In this document: positions 33,579-43,292 of the stretch, piece by piece
How positions within the stretch are numbered: the first letter of the stretch is position 1
Layout: every line of letters starts with the position of its first letter
Assembly (NCBI GenBank): GCA_023433065.1
Contig: JAEZET010000004.1
Span: 124,001-188,000, forward strand
Reading direction: 5' to 3'
Length of the DNA stretch: 64,000 nucleotides
Origin: Cyanobacteria bacterium OH_CBrB_359
Lineage (GTDB): Bacteria; Cyanobacteriota; Vampirovibrionia; Gastranaerophilales; Gastranaerophilaceae
Program-made: the position numbers and the translations under genes
The notes under the pieces: generated by a model
Told to the model about the DNA's origin: nothing
Database searches by the model: none
Seen by the model: only the letters and a program-made list of their open reading frames with translations

Positions 33579-34463
33579 CTATTTGTCAGTCAACAATAAA
33601 TTTACATCCAGTGAATTTTTATTGTCTTTATACCAATTATACAACCTTTCGGCTGAATTTTTTATATCCGTAAACTTAACTTCTTTATATTCTTGCTTTA
33701 ATCTTTTGTTAGAACCTGTGTAATCAAGTCCCATAGCATCTTTTTTTATTATTATGTCAATGTTTTTCCCGGATAATATTTTTATATATTCTGCTATTTC
33801 CAGAAGTCTGATTTTTTCATCGGGAACAATATTGTAGGACTTGTATTCAGTAGTATTTTCAATAAAAAATTCCAAAATTGGCATTAAGTCTTCAATGAAT
33901 AAATAGCTGAAATTTCTATCCTGTTTTAATGTTATCGGCAGGTCAAATAATGTTTTACATATTGCATTTGAGATAAATCTAATCGAGTAGTCTTCATATC
34001 TTCCAAAAATTCCGAAAATATTTAAATCAATAAATCCTTCTAATTCAATAATTTTTTTATACATATTAAACTTTAACAGGCTGAATTCATCTTTGGGAGG
34101 TGCTTTCAAAATGTCTTTTTCCTCAGAATCAGTGATATTTTTTGACAAATCATAAATTGCTCCTGAGCCCAGATTTATAAATTTTCCGTATTTATTTTTA
34201 TATTTAGCAAGGTTTTCAAATATTTCCATATTTATTTCGCAGGCATTTTTTGTACAATCAGCGTTTCTGTGCCCCGGTTTTGCGGCGCTGTGAATCAGTG
34301 CATAAAATTCTTTATTTTTAAAAAATTCTTTGACGGAATTTTCCTCAGCAAGATTTAGCTCTGTTCTTTTAGGGGCAACAATTTCATACTTTTGTGCAAG
34401 ATAAGACTCTAAAATATTTTTCCCGATAAATCCACTTGAGCCTGTTAAAAGTATTTTTTTCAA
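33579..34463 (-). CDS. NAD-dependent epimerase/dehydratase-family protein
   Basis: 294 residues, extended short-chain dehydrogenase fold with LLTGSSGFIGKN at the N-terminus. The usual YxxxK catalytic pair appears as FSLLK, so the proton-donating Tyr is a Phe. It may bind a nucleotide sugar without catalysing redox chemistry, or use another residue. First gene of the unit; 8 bp before the aldolase. Confidence 0.75.
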   Translation of the reverse strand: MKKILLTGSSGFIGKNILESYLAQKYEIVAPKRTELNLAEENSVKEFFKNKEFYALIHSAAKPGHRNADCTKNACEINMEIFENLAKYKNKYGKFINLGSGAIYDLSKNITDSEEKDILKAPPKDEFSLLKFNMYKKIIELEGFIDLNIFGIFGRYEDYSIRFISNAICKTLFDLPITLKQDRNFSYLFIEDLMPILEFFIENTTEYKSYNIVPDEKIRLLEIAEYIKILSGKNIDIIIKKDAMGLDYTGSNKRLKQEYKEVKFTDIKNSAERLYNWYKDNKNSLDVNLLLTDK

Positions 34464-34651
34464 TTTATAATACCAGTACTTAATTACCTTAAAACTTATT
34501 AAATCACAAAAGGTATATATAATTAATTAATTTTAAAAAGTTAAAATAAAACATTAATTTTTTGTTAATATTCTAAGGTTAGTTAAAAAAATTATATAAA
34601 GTTAGTATTAGATAGAAAATAAAAAAGCATTTAACATAAGGAGGAAAATTT

Positions 34652-34939
34652 ATGGCAATCAGACCTTTATCAGACAGAATTGTGATTAAAGTCGTAGAAG
34701 AAAATGAACAAACATCAGGCGGAATTTTTATACCTGACAGTGCAAAAGAAAAACCTCAAAAAGGTGAAGTAATAGCCGTCGGACCCGGAAAATGCCTTGA
34801 TGACGGTAAAAGAGAAGAAATGGATGTTAAAGTAGGAGAAGTAGTTCTTTATGCTAAATATTCAGGAACTGATGTTAAAATTAATGACGAAATGTTCAAA
34901 ATTCTTTCCGTAAAAGATGTTTTAGGCGTAATTGAATAG
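34652..34939 (+). CDS. groES: Co-chaperonin GroES
   Basis: 95 residues, complete, with the mobile loop EQTSGGIFIPDSAKEKPQKG. Preceded by AAGGAGG, the best ribosome site in the window. No CIRCE element is present in the 190 bp upstream, so HrcA control is unlikely. Confidence 0.97.
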   Translation: MAIRPLSDRIVIKVVEENEQTSGGIFIPDSAKEKPQKGEVIAVGPGKCLDDGKREEMDVKVGEVVLYAKYSGTDVKINDEMFKILSVKDVLGVIE

Positions 34940-34960
34940 AATTTATAAGGAGATAATAAA

Positions 34961-36613
34961 ATGGCTAAAAAAATAGTTTTTGACGAACAAGCCCGCAAAA
35001 GCCTTCTAATAGGTATCGATGCTGTGGCTGACGCTGTTAAAGTTACTTTAGGCCCAAAAGGTCGTAATGTTATATTGGAAAAGAAATTTGGTTCACCTCA
35101 GATAGTTAATGACGGTGTTACCATTGCAAAAGAAATAGAGCTTGAAGATGGTCTTGAAAACGCAGGAGCACAACTTTTAAAAGAAGTTTCATCTAAAACA
35201 AACGATGTTGCAGGTGACGGTACAACAACAGCTTCTGTTTTGGCGCAGGCTATAGTAAGAGAAGGCTTGAAAAACCTTACCGCAGGTGCAAATCCAATGT
35301 GCATGAAAAGAGGTATTGATAAGGGTGTTGTTTTATCAATAGAGAAAATTAAATCATTATCCAAAAAGGTTGTTACCAAAGAAGAGATAGCGCAAGTTGC
35401 TACAATTTCTGCTGGAAACAGCAAGGAAATTGGTGAATATATAGCAGAAGCTATGGAAAAAGTAGGACATGACGGTGTAATCACTGTTGAAGAATCAAAA
35501 TCAACAGGGACAAACCTTAAAGTTGTCGAAGGTATGCAGTTTGATAAAGGCTATATCTCTCCATACTTCGTTACTGACGCTGAGAGAATGGAAGCGGTAT
35601 TAGAGGATGCTTACGTTCTTTGCGTTAACAAAAAAATAAACTTAATCGCTGATTTGGTTCCTGTATTGGAACAAGTTGCACGTGACGGACGCTCACTTCT
35701 TATCATTGCTGAAGACGTTGAAGGTGAGGCTTTAGCTACACTTGTTGTTAACACAATGAGAAAAGTTTTAAGAGCGGTTGCTGTTAAGGCTCCAGGCTTT
35801 GGTGACAGAAGAAAAGCTATGCTGGAAGATATTTCTGTTTTGACAGGCGGTCAATTGTTCACTGAAGAACTTGGCATTAAACTTGAAAATGTTACCGTTC
35901 AAATGCTCGGCTTGGCGAAAAGAGTTACCGTAACTAAAGATGAAACTACAATAGTTGTCGGTGATGAAACAAAAAGAGCTGTTGAAGAGCGTATTAAACT
36001 AATTAAACGTCAAATAGAAGCTTCTGACAGCGAATATGATAAAGAAAAACTTCAAGAAAGACTTGCTAAACTCTCTGGAGGTGTTGCTGTCATTGAAGTC
36101 GGTGCTGCTTCTGAAGTCGAACTTAAAGAAAGAAAATTAAGAATTGAAGATGCTCTTAATGCTACAAGAGCCGCTAATGAAGAAGGTATTGTTCCGGGCG
36201 GCGGAGTCGCTTTAGTAAGAGTTCAGCAAGAACTTGAAGATAAGCTCCCTTCAATAGATTTTCAGACTGATGATGAAAAAATCGGTTTTAAAATCCTGCT
36301 TTCATCGCTTGATGTTCCATTAAAGCTTATTGCTAACAATGCGGGTGCTAAAAGTGATGTTGTAATCGATAAAGTCAAGGCAGAAAAAGGCTCATTCGGA
36401 TATGATGCATTGAAAAATGAATTTACCGACATGATTAAAGCCGGGATTGTTGACCCTGCAAAAGTTGCACGTTCTGCTCTTGAAAATGCGGCATCAGTTG
36501 CTTCTATGTTGTTAACAACAGAAGCTGCTGTTATTGACATTCCTGAGAAAAAATCAGCTATGCCTGCAATGCCCGATATGGGCGGCATGGGTGGCATGGG
36601 CGGTATGATGTAA
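34961..36613 (+). CDS. groL: Chaperonin GroEL
   Basis: 550 residues, starts 21 bp after groES with AAGGAG upstream. ATP-binding GDGTTT near 86-91 and the Gly/Met-rich flexible tail (GGMGGMGGMM) are present. Codon use is cleaner than in neighbours, as expected of a highly expressed gene. Confidence 0.98.
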   Translation: MAKKIVFDEQARKSLLIGIDAVADAVKVTLGPKGRNVILEKKFGSPQIVNDGVTIAKEIELEDGLENAGAQLLKEVSSKTNDVAGDGTTTASVLAQAIVREGLKNLTAGANPMCMKRGIDKGVVLSIEKIKSLSKKVVTKEEIAQVATISAGNSKEIGEYIAEAMEKVGHDGVITVEESKSTGTNLKVVEGMQFDKGYISPYFVTDAERMEAVLEDAYVLCVNKKINLIADLVPVLEQVARDGRSLLIIAEDVEGEALATLVVNTMRKVLRAVAVKAPGFGDRRKAMLEDISVLTGGQLFTEELGIKLENVTVQMLGLAKRVTVTKDETTIVVGDETKRAVEERIKLIKRQIEASDSEYDKEKLQERLAKLSGGVAVIEVGAASEVELKERKLRIEDALNATRAANEEGIVPGGGVALVRVQQELEDKLPSIDFQTDDEKIGFKILLSSLDVPLKLIANNAGAKSDVVIDKVKAEKGSFGYDALKNEFTDMIKAGIVDPAKVARSALENAASVASMLLTTEAAVIDIPEKKSAMPAMPDMGGMGGMGGMM

Positions 36614-36642
36614 TCACTCATCTTTCTTCCCTATATATCTTT

Positions 36643-36678
36643 AAAGGAGGCATTTTATTGCCTCCTTTATTTTTATTT
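36643..36678 (+). terminator. groESL terminator
   Basis: AAAGGAGGC (36643-36651) pairs perfectly with GCCTCCTTT (36660-36668), followed by a T-rich run. Confidence 0.8.
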
Positions 36679-36710
36679 TACTTATCTTTAAAATATTGTA
36701 AAATAGCCTT

Positions 36711-39236
36711 ATGTATTATCAGTTTTTAAATACGGATATTGTTCATCTTATTAAAAATAATGCGTTGGATTTAGCATCAATCCAAAAATATCAGATTGAT
36801 GATAAGAATGCAGTTCTTCTGCCAAATAATTTTAATATATTTTCTGATATTTTAGGATTTTTAAATGATGATAAAAATGTTTTTATCCTAAATGGGTTTA
36901 TCGGGAGCGGTAAATCTTATTTTTTGAACTTTACGCAAAACTTTTTATATTCTAAAGTACTTGTATTTAAATTCAACTGTTATGAAGCCACGACTCTGGA
37001 TGATATTTTATTATCCTTTTATACTGACTTTATTGATTATCACAACAAGCATAAAATTACTTTGCCAAAAGTCTCTTCGCAGGTTTTTTCGGATAAAATC
37101 AATGCTTATATCAAAAGCTGTATAAATCCGATATTAATTATCGTTGATTCTTTTGAAAATTTAAGTGATAAGAACAAGATAGATGTAATTAATTTTATAA
37201 ATTATCTTACAAAATTTGATAAGATAAAAATTTTTATCGGTGCAAGGAATTTTGATGAAAGCTTTCTCTCCAAGGATGTTAAGTTTTCGGAAGACATTAT
37301 GAAAATCATTGATAAAGGTTTTTTAAACGAACTTCTTGCCCAAAATGAAATTAACATTAATTTTTTTAAGTCGGAAGAAATTTATAAATATTCTAAAGGA
37401 CATTATATATATATATCAATAATAATTATTATACTGTCTGTTTTGAAAATTTCTGTTGATAACCTATTTGATGAGTTTTCCAGGAAAAATACCGTCTTTT
37501 TTGATTTTTTGATATCAAAACTCTTATCACTTGCACCTGACAGTTTTTTAAAGCCGCTATGGTTTCTCTCTGTCATAAGGCATGGTGTAAGCGAGAAATT
37601 TTTGATTGAAAACAATTTTATTTCAAAAGAAGATATTTATTATCTTGAGCAAAAAATGATTTTGTATAGAGAGTTTGACCTTTTATACCTTAAAGATTAT
37701 ATAAAAAACGTTCTTTCAAAGACGCTGGAACCTGTTACCAAAGTTAAAATTCATAATTTTTATATTCATATTTATGAGTCTCAATTGCCTAAAAAACCCT
37801 CAGAAAGAGATTTGCTTATTTCAAGAGATACTATGAGGAAAGAGCTTGAGTACCATAAGAAATTTATTGAAAATTCAAAACTTATTAATCCTCAAGTTCA
37901 TAAATCGCAAGTTAAGGAAGTCGATTTCAGCTACCTCAGTTATTCTAAAACGGTAGGGCATGATTGGACTTTCCCTAAAAATGAATTTGAAATTAAAAAT
38001 ATACCCGTAGTTAAGATTAAAAATACTTCAGGTGAAAAATTTGAACTTTCAAAAGAAGAATTGGCTCTTTTGAATTCTTCTTCAGAAAATCCGGATGAGG
38101 CTTCTTATGAGAATATTGAACCTTCGTTTATTGAACAGGCAATAGAGAAAAAAGTCTTGAATCCTGAAATTTCAGAATCGGATATGAAAGAGTCTTTAGA
38201 TGAGTTAATCAAACAGGCCCAACTTTTGGAAAAGAATTTTGAATTTGAAGCAGCGGCAGCTTTATATGAAAAGGCTCTTTTATGCAAAGATGATAAAATG
38301 TTTGAAGTTAAAAAGCCCCTTATTTTAACGAAATTGGCTATTTGTCACAAGAAGCTTCACAATTATGATAATTCATTAAGATATTTTGAGCAGGTTTATG
38401 AAATTTATATTGCTAAAGAACCTGCTAAAGCTAATTATATTTTACTGAGCATTGCACAGATCTACAGCGAAACCTACAAATATTCGTTGGCAAAATCAAC
38501 TTATGAGAAAATTCTTGCCTCACAAGTTGAAAAATCACCTTCGGTTTTAATAAGGGTTTATCTCGATATTGCTGACATTGAAGATAATAATGCAAATGTC
38601 GAAAAAGCTCTTTTATATTGCAAAAAAGCCCTTGATGAACTTAATAAAACATACGATAAAAAACTTGCGGGAGAAGTTTATTTTAAATATGCTCTTTTGC
38701 TCGATGACGGAGGTAGAATTGATGAAGCAGTCGAGTTTTACCAAAAATGCATAAATGTTTCAACAGATGTTGCGTTAAATCGTTTCGTTTCTTCTGCGTA
38801 TTCAAATCTTGCCAGCATTTATTCAGAGAAAAATAATTCTGAACTTGCGATAAAGTATTTTAACCTTGCACTCGAAGCCGATAAAATATTAAATAATTTT
38901 GAGGGGTTGTATTTTGGCAACTCAAAACTTGCAAATATTTATCAATCCAAAAAACCTGAAAAAGCCCTCGAATACCTTCTAAAAGCGCTTAGTGCAGCCA
39001 GAAGGCTTAATGATAATTTCTATTGTGCATCGGCTTATCTGGATCTTGGTGATTTCTATTACAACAGAAAAATAGATGCTAAAGCCCTAAAGGCTTATTT
39101 TATGGCAAGAAAACTTGTTATGAAACAACCTAACTCCGAGAATATCAGGCAGGTTAACGTAAGAATAAATGATATAAAGGTCAGAATGGGCGAAACCAGA
39201 TTCTCCCAGCTTATTAACGAGTTTAAAAAACAATGA
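36711..39236 (+). CDS. STAND-like NTPase with C-terminal TPR repeats
   Basis: 841 residues. Walker A GFIGSGKS at 62-69, Walker B with IIVDSF near 143-148, an AAA/STAND-type core to about 330, a linker, then tetratricopeptide repeats from about 520 to 830 (pairs of helices with A-x-x-Y-x-x-A spacing). Such proteins act as regulated switches in signalling or defence, with the TPRs binding a partner. It overlaps rsmG by 4 bp. No effector domain is recognisable. Confidence 0.7.
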   Translation: MYYQFLNTDIVHLIKNNALDLASIQKYQIDDKNAVLLPNNFNIFSDILGFLNDDKNVFILNGFIGSGKSYFLNFTQNFLYSKVLVFKFNCYEATTLDDILLSFYTDFIDYHNKHKITLPKVSSQVFSDKINAYIKSCINPILIIVDSFENLSDKNKIDVINFINYLTKFDKIKIFIGARNFDESFLSKDVKFSEDIMKIIDKGFLNELLAQNEININFFKSEEIYKYSKGHYIYISIIIIILSVLKISVDNLFDEFSRKNTVFFDFLISKLLSLAPDSFLKPLWFLSVIRHGVSEKFLIENNFISKEDIYYLEQKMILYREFDLLYLKDYIKNVLSKTLEPVTKVKIHNFYIHIYESQLPKKPSERDLLISRDTMRKELEYHKKFIENSKLINPQVHKSQVKEVDFSYLSYSKTVGHDWTFPKNEFEIKNIPVVKIKNTSGEKFELSKEELALLNSSSENPDEASYENIEPSFIEQAIEKKVLNPEISESDMKESLDELIKQAQLLEKNFEFEAAAALYEKALLCKDDKMFEVKKPLILTKLAICHKKLHNYDNSLRYFEQVYEIYIAKEPAKANYILLSIAQIYSETYKYSLAKSTYEKILASQVEKSPSVLIRVYLDIADIEDNNANVEKALLYCKKALDELNKTYDKKLAGEVYFKYALLLDDGGRIDEAVEFYQKCINVSTDVALNRFVSSAYSNLASIYSEKNNSELAIKYFNLALEADKILNNFEGLYFGNSKLANIYQSKKPEKALEYLLKALSAARRLNDNFYCASAYLDLGDFYYNRKIDAKALKAYFMARKLVMKQPNSENIRQVNVRINDIKVRMGETRFSQLINEFKKQ

Positions 39237-39943
39237 AACATAAATTTTTAAAAGAAATACTTGATATAAATTTTAATAACAAAAATATTGCAGACGTAAG
39301 ACGCTTTATGGAGCTTTTTACAGAGTATAACTTGCATACAAACTTGATGAGCAAAAATGATATCCCTTTTTTGTTTGAAAAACACGTGTTTGATTCTTTG
39401 GCTTTTAATCTTTTTTACCGAAAATATAAATTAAAAAATAATCTTAACCTTATGGATATAGGCTCAGGCGGCGGATTCCCTTCTTTATTGATAGCAATGT
39501 TTTATAAAAATATCAATGTTTTTGCGGTGGATTCTGTTAATAAAAAGGTTAACTTTTTGAGGAAAATAAAAGAAGATCTGTTACTTAAAAACTTTATTCC
39601 TAAGAATCTTAGAATTGAAGATATTGCCGAGGATAAAAAAAATTCCTTTGATATAGTTACAGCTAGGGCATTTTCTTCTTTAAACGTGGCTCTTGAATAT
39701 GCCATACCTTATCTTGTAAAAGGCGGATATTTCGTTGCTTATAAATCAATTGCCGTTGAGGATGAAATTGAGCATGCCCAAAATGCTTTAAAAGTTTTGG
39801 GGGCTGAAATAATAGAAAAAATAGAATACAAATTGCCTTTGGCGGAAGATTTTTACAGGTTATTATTAATCATAAGAAAAAAAGGTCAAACCCCTGATGT
39901 TTATCCCAGAAACCCGGCAATAATAAAGAAAAATCCTCTTTAG
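39233..39943 (+). CDS. rsmG: 16S rRNA (guanine-N7)-methyltransferase RsmG
   Basis: 236 residues. The SAM-binding MDIGSGGGFPSLLIAMF near 75-91, the NLMSKND region upstream and TARAFSSL near 143-150 fit RsmG, which methylates G527 of 16S rRNA. Translationally coupled to the NTPase-TPR gene. Confidence 0.93.
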   Translation: MKHKFLKEILDINFNNKNIADVRRFMELFTEYNLHTNLMSKNDIPFLFEKHVFDSLAFNLFYRKYKLKNNLNLMDIGSGGGFPSLLIAMFYKNINVFAVDSVNKKVNFLRKIKEDLLLKNFIPKNLRIEDIAEDKKNSFDIVTARAFSSLNVALEYAIPYLVKGGYFVAYKSIAVEDEIEHAQNALKVLGAEIIEKIEYKLPLAEDFYRLLLIIRKKGQTPDVYPRNPAIIKKNPL

Positions 39944-40006
39944 CATTAAGCCTGCATTGATTCTCCAATATTATTGTATTTGTAAGATTGAGTTTGAGAA
40001 ACTTGA

Positions 40007-40034
40007 TAAAAAAAAGCCGTCCATAAAGGCGGCT
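40007..40034 (-). terminator. Terminator downstream of cobO
   Basis: Read on the minus strand: AGCCGCC-TTTAT-GGACGGCT with one bulge, followed by eight T. A second small hairpin, GGGCTTTCGCCC at 40063-40074 followed by a T run, faces rsmG on the plus strand. Confidence 0.65.
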
Positions 40035-40159
40035 ACTAGACTTGGGGAGGAGGTTTGGTATTGGGCTTTCGCCCTCACATTTTTTATATCGGCATATTGC
40101 ATAGTAAACTTTAGCCATATCAATCATTCGTATGAGACGTCTAAAATCCGGTAGGTATT

Positions 40160-40732
40160 TTAAAACTCTATGCCTTTTCTCGCTCCAACACCCTTATCCC
40201 AGTAGTGCTTTACGGGCTTTATTTCCGATACCAGATCGGCTATATCTATAATTTCTTTTCTTGCGTTTCTTCCTGTTAAGACAATTTCTACGTTGTCAGG
40301 TTTATTTTTTAAAACGTCAATCATCTCTTTTAAGTCAATTAAATTCAGGTCGATGGCAATGTTTGCCTCATCAAGGACAATAAGCTGGTATTCTCCTGAT
40401 TTAATAGCACTTTTTGCAATATCCCAGCCATTTTTAATGGTTTTTTCATCGTCTTTTGTGACGTTGTTTTTATATACAATTCTGTCTAAACCTGCCTGAA
40501 CGATTTTTAATTTATTTGTAAGAATATTTGTCAAATCGGCAAACGAGTATAACTCTCCATAGTCATCTCCGCCTTTTGTAAACATGACAATAAGAACACT
40601 CCAACCTCTTCCTAGGGCTCTCATTGTAAGACCTAATGAGGCTGTTGTTTTTCCTTTACCGTTTCCTGTGTAAACCTGAATATACCCATGCTCTTTAAAG
40701 CTTGGATTTACAAGGTTTTTAGAGTTTTTCAT
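40160..40732 (-). CDS. cobO: Corrinoid adenosyltransferase
   Basis: 190 residues. P-loop GNGKGKTT (23-30), then ALGRGWSVLIVMFTKG and LIVLDEANIA, the CobA/CobO/BtuR pattern. It adenosylates cob(I)alamin with ATP. As no other B12 gene is near, it probably works in cobamide salvage. Confidence 0.92.
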   Translation of the reverse strand: MKNSKNLVNPSFKEHGYIQVYTGNGKGKTTASLGLTMRALGRGWSVLIVMFTKGGDDYGELYSFADLTNILTNKLKIVQAGLDRIVYKNNVTKDDEKTIKNGWDIAKSAIKSGEYQLIVLDEANIAIDLNLIDLKEMIDVLKNKPDNVEIVLTGRNARKEIIDIADLVSEIKPVKHYWDKGVGARKGIEF

Positions 40733-40749
40733 AGTGGGATTTTAAATTT

Positions 40750-41088
40750 CTAACTTTCCTTTAAGAATCCCATGATAGCACAAGAAATAGCTTTTTGTAA
40801 CTTAGGAGGTGCCTGTTTTGCCATATTATAGGCTTCTGATAATAAAGCATCTTCAGGGTATCCTCTAAAATCTAAGCTTCCTTCATCAGGTTCAAAAAAC
40901 CATTGAATTCTCTTCGAATAAAGTTTTGCCATTAATTCCAACTCTAATACGTCAACCTTTCTTGTTCCGGCTTCTATTGCAGATACGGCTGATGTGGGAA
41001 CTTTTAATCTTTTTGCCACGGTTTCCTGTTTTAGGTTTGCGTGGACTCTGGCTAGTCTGAGCTTTTTGCAGAATTCTGCTCTGTCCAT
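40750..41088 (-). CDS. XRE-family helix-turn-helix regulator
   Basis: 112 residues from the ATG at 41088, which has AGGAG 6 bp upstream; the open frame extends to a TTG at 41118 without a ribosome site. Helix-turn-helix of the Cro/CI type at about 5-60 (KQETVAKRLKVPTSAVSAIE). The C-terminal ~50 residues are helical. Lies 17 bp before cobO on the same strand. Target unknown. Confidence 0.85.
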   Translation of the reverse strand: MDRAEFCKKLRLARVHANLKQETVAKRLKVPTSAVSAIEAGTRKVDVLELELMAKLYSKRIQWFFEPDEGSLDFRGYPEDALLSEAYNMAKQAPPKLQKAISCAIMGFLKES

Positions 41089-41118
41089 TTCCTTCTCCTC
41101 TAAAATATGATTTGACAA

Positions 41119-41693
41119 TATAATAATTCTTTTAATTTATAAAATCCAATAACTTTTTTTCTATTTATTAGAAATCAGCGCTAAAAAGTGAGTAGCTAAA
41201 TTTGTATCTAATTATTGATTTCAAAAGGTTCAAATAATTTTATATTTTCGCATATTAAGTTTTGTAAAGAATAAATTTTCAGAAACAATTTTCGAAAAGT
41301 AGAACTTATATATATTGTTTGTTTTAAATTTTATGCATTTTTGATAGCTTTAATATGCTAAATCTTCAAATATATTTTTTCAAGTATTCAAACAGAGTTT
41401 TAAAAAGTTGTTATTTAATAATAAATAGATATAAATCTAATTTTTTTGTTAATAAATTATGTATCTTTATAAAATCTGATAATGTCAAACAAAAAAAGGT
41501 CTTTTATATATTTTCTTGAATCATCTGTTCAGTGTTCAGTTTTATTTGGAAAATCAATCATGGTGCATGATTACAAATGTTAACTTTTGTAAAAATAAAA
41601 TTATTTTAAAAAGAAATTAAGCAATCCGACCCTAAAAAAATTTTTTCATGTGATAGATACATATTTACGAAAAATTAAGAAGAGGGAAAAAAG
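41119..41693. other. Long AT-rich intergenic region
   Basis: 575 bp without a gene, upstream of the annexin-like protein and of the XRE regulator. The only structure I can point to is the dyad at 41556-41572. Confidence 0.45.
41556..41572. promoter_or_regulatory. Operator-like dyad upstream of the annexin-like gene
   Basis: AATCATG-GTG-CATGATT, a perfect 7-bp inverted repeat with a 3-bp centre, 122 bp before the start codon. Size and spacing suit a small HTH dimer; the divergent XRE regulator is one candidate. Confidence 0.35.
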
Positions 41694-43046
41694 ATGTCGG
41701 GGATAGACGGATTTAATTACGATTATTATTACTATTCTAATGGTACTCGTTATTGTAACGATGGCGATACATTTACGATGAATCCAGTTTGGGAAAGTTC
41801 ATTTGACTCTTATAGAGAATTAAATGAACAAATGTTTCCTTATGACGAAAGCTGTGACACTTTTCAACATGAGTCAGAAGATGATACAACAACGGGTGGT
41901 TGTGAACATGGGCAAGGGGTGCATGATTCACAAGGATGCTATCAAGACGGACAAGTCGGCAATGAAGGACAAGGCACTGTTCCAGGCTCTGATGATGGGT
42001 CAGGAAGTGAAATAGATGAAAAACAAGAAATTACCAATAAATTGTTAAACCTTAAATTTATGTCAGGTTTCAGTTTTGAAGTAGATGGTAAAACTTATAC
42101 AGATATTTCTGAATTAATAACAAGTGATGTATTGGAAAATGCAACAACAGATTCACTTGAAGCATTGTATGCTCAGCTTGGAAACCAATCAACAACATCT
42201 CAAGGTTATATTACAAGTTTGGACGGATCAGCAATTAATGCGTTAACCCAAACTGTTGCGCAGGCACAAACAAGAGAAGCTGCAATCAGCTACATTGAAG
42301 AGCAAAGAGCTAATGGAAATACTGCTCCTGAACTCAATGATTACTTGGATAGCCTTAAATCCGATGATTTAAAAGGTAAAGATCTTGATACATATATTTC
42401 TGAACTTGAAGAGTTCTATGGATTTGTAAATCCTGCCAAGAAAACGGATGGAGCTCAAGGTGGCGATCCTGTTGGTGAACAAAACCCTGAATCTGAAACT
42501 ACAATAGATGATGCTCAGGCAAGAGATATAGCTATCCAATTGTATTCAGCAACTGCAGGTCGTTGGGGCGGTACTGATAATGCTAAAGTGGATGAAATAT
42601 TCTCAAGAGAATTAACAGATGCTGACTGGGTTGCTATTATGAAAGCTTACAAAACAGCTTATCCTAATTCTGATTTGATTACAGATATAAATAAAGAATG
42701 GTGGATTAGCGACAAAGCTGACAGAACTGCAAAATTAACAAATATCCTTGTAAATGCAACTGCTGATAATTATACAGATGAGGAACTCGATTCAAATACC
42801 AGCGCAGAAAAAATCTATACTTACAAAAATAGTACATTCGAGCAATATAAGGTTATTAGTGAACTAAATAATTTAAGCGGGGACGAGTTAATGAAAGCTA
42901 TCCAAGCATATAACAAAAGATTTGGCGGAGATCTTATAGCAGAGCTTACAGAATCAAGCCAATATGACCAATATGGAACATACATATATACACTACAACA
43001 TATAAGAGAAGAAGCTCTTAAAGTTGAACAACAACAACAACCATAA
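41694..43046 (+). CDS. Annexin-repeat-like protein
   Basis: 450 residues, acidic, no signal peptide or membrane segment; GAGGG lies 8 bp before the ATG. The N-terminal ~110 residues are Tyr-, Asp- and Gly-rich and look disordered. Residues 272-352 fit the annexin repeat: ARDIAIQLYSATAGRWGGTD with the GTD of a calcium loop (293-295), then an 'I...Y...Y...L...DI' run and a closing LTNIL helix. Residues 373-425 (ISELNNLSGDELMKAIQAYN) resemble the second half of another repeat. Eukaryotic annexins bind membranes through calcium; bacterial ones are rare. This is a motif reading and needs a profile search. Confidence 0.5.
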   Translation: MSGIDGFNYDYYYYSNGTRYCNDGDTFTMNPVWESSFDSYRELNEQMFPYDESCDTFQHESEDDTTTGGCEHGQGVHDSQGCYQDGQVGNEGQGTVPGSDDGSGSEIDEKQEITNKLLNLKFMSGFSFEVDGKTYTDISELITSDVLENATTDSLEALYAQLGNQSTTSQGYITSLDGSAINALTQTVAQAQTREAAISYIEEQRANGNTAPELNDYLDSLKSDDLKGKDLDTYISELEEFYGFVNPAKKTDGAQGGDPVGEQNPESETTIDDAQARDIAIQLYSATAGRWGGTDNAKVDEIFSRELTDADWVAIMKAYKTAYPNSDLITDINKEWWISDKADRTAKLTNILVNATADNYTDEELDSNTSAEKIYTYKNSTFEQYKVISELNNLSGDELMKAIQAYNKRFGGDLIAELTESSQYDQYGTYIYTLQHIREEALKVEQQQQP

Positions 43047-43070
43047 GAAAATAATATTTATCTAAAATTA

Positions 43071-43103
43071 AAAAAGTCCGAAAAGCTAATCTTCGGACTT
43101 TTT
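43071..43103 (+). terminator. Terminator after the annexin-like gene
   Basis: AAAAAGTCCGAA pairs perfectly with TTCGGACTTTTT, 9-base loop. Confidence 0.85.
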
Positions 43104-43292
43104 AATTTGTTTTGGTATTTATTTTTTAATTCCTGGAATGAAAGTTTTTTATTTTTCTGAAAAATTTTTGAAATTATCGATTTTATAAAAAGCTGACAGA
43201 TTAAGCTTATTAGCAAGTTAATTAGAAATCGAGATAAATACGGCCGTGATATATATCAGGTCTGTATTTTATTTTTATAGTACAATTTTATT

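Noticed and set aside
34464..34651. CIRCE/HrcA element upstream of groES
   Set aside because: I looked for TTAGCACTC/GAGTGCTAA in this stretch and before clpB and found neither.
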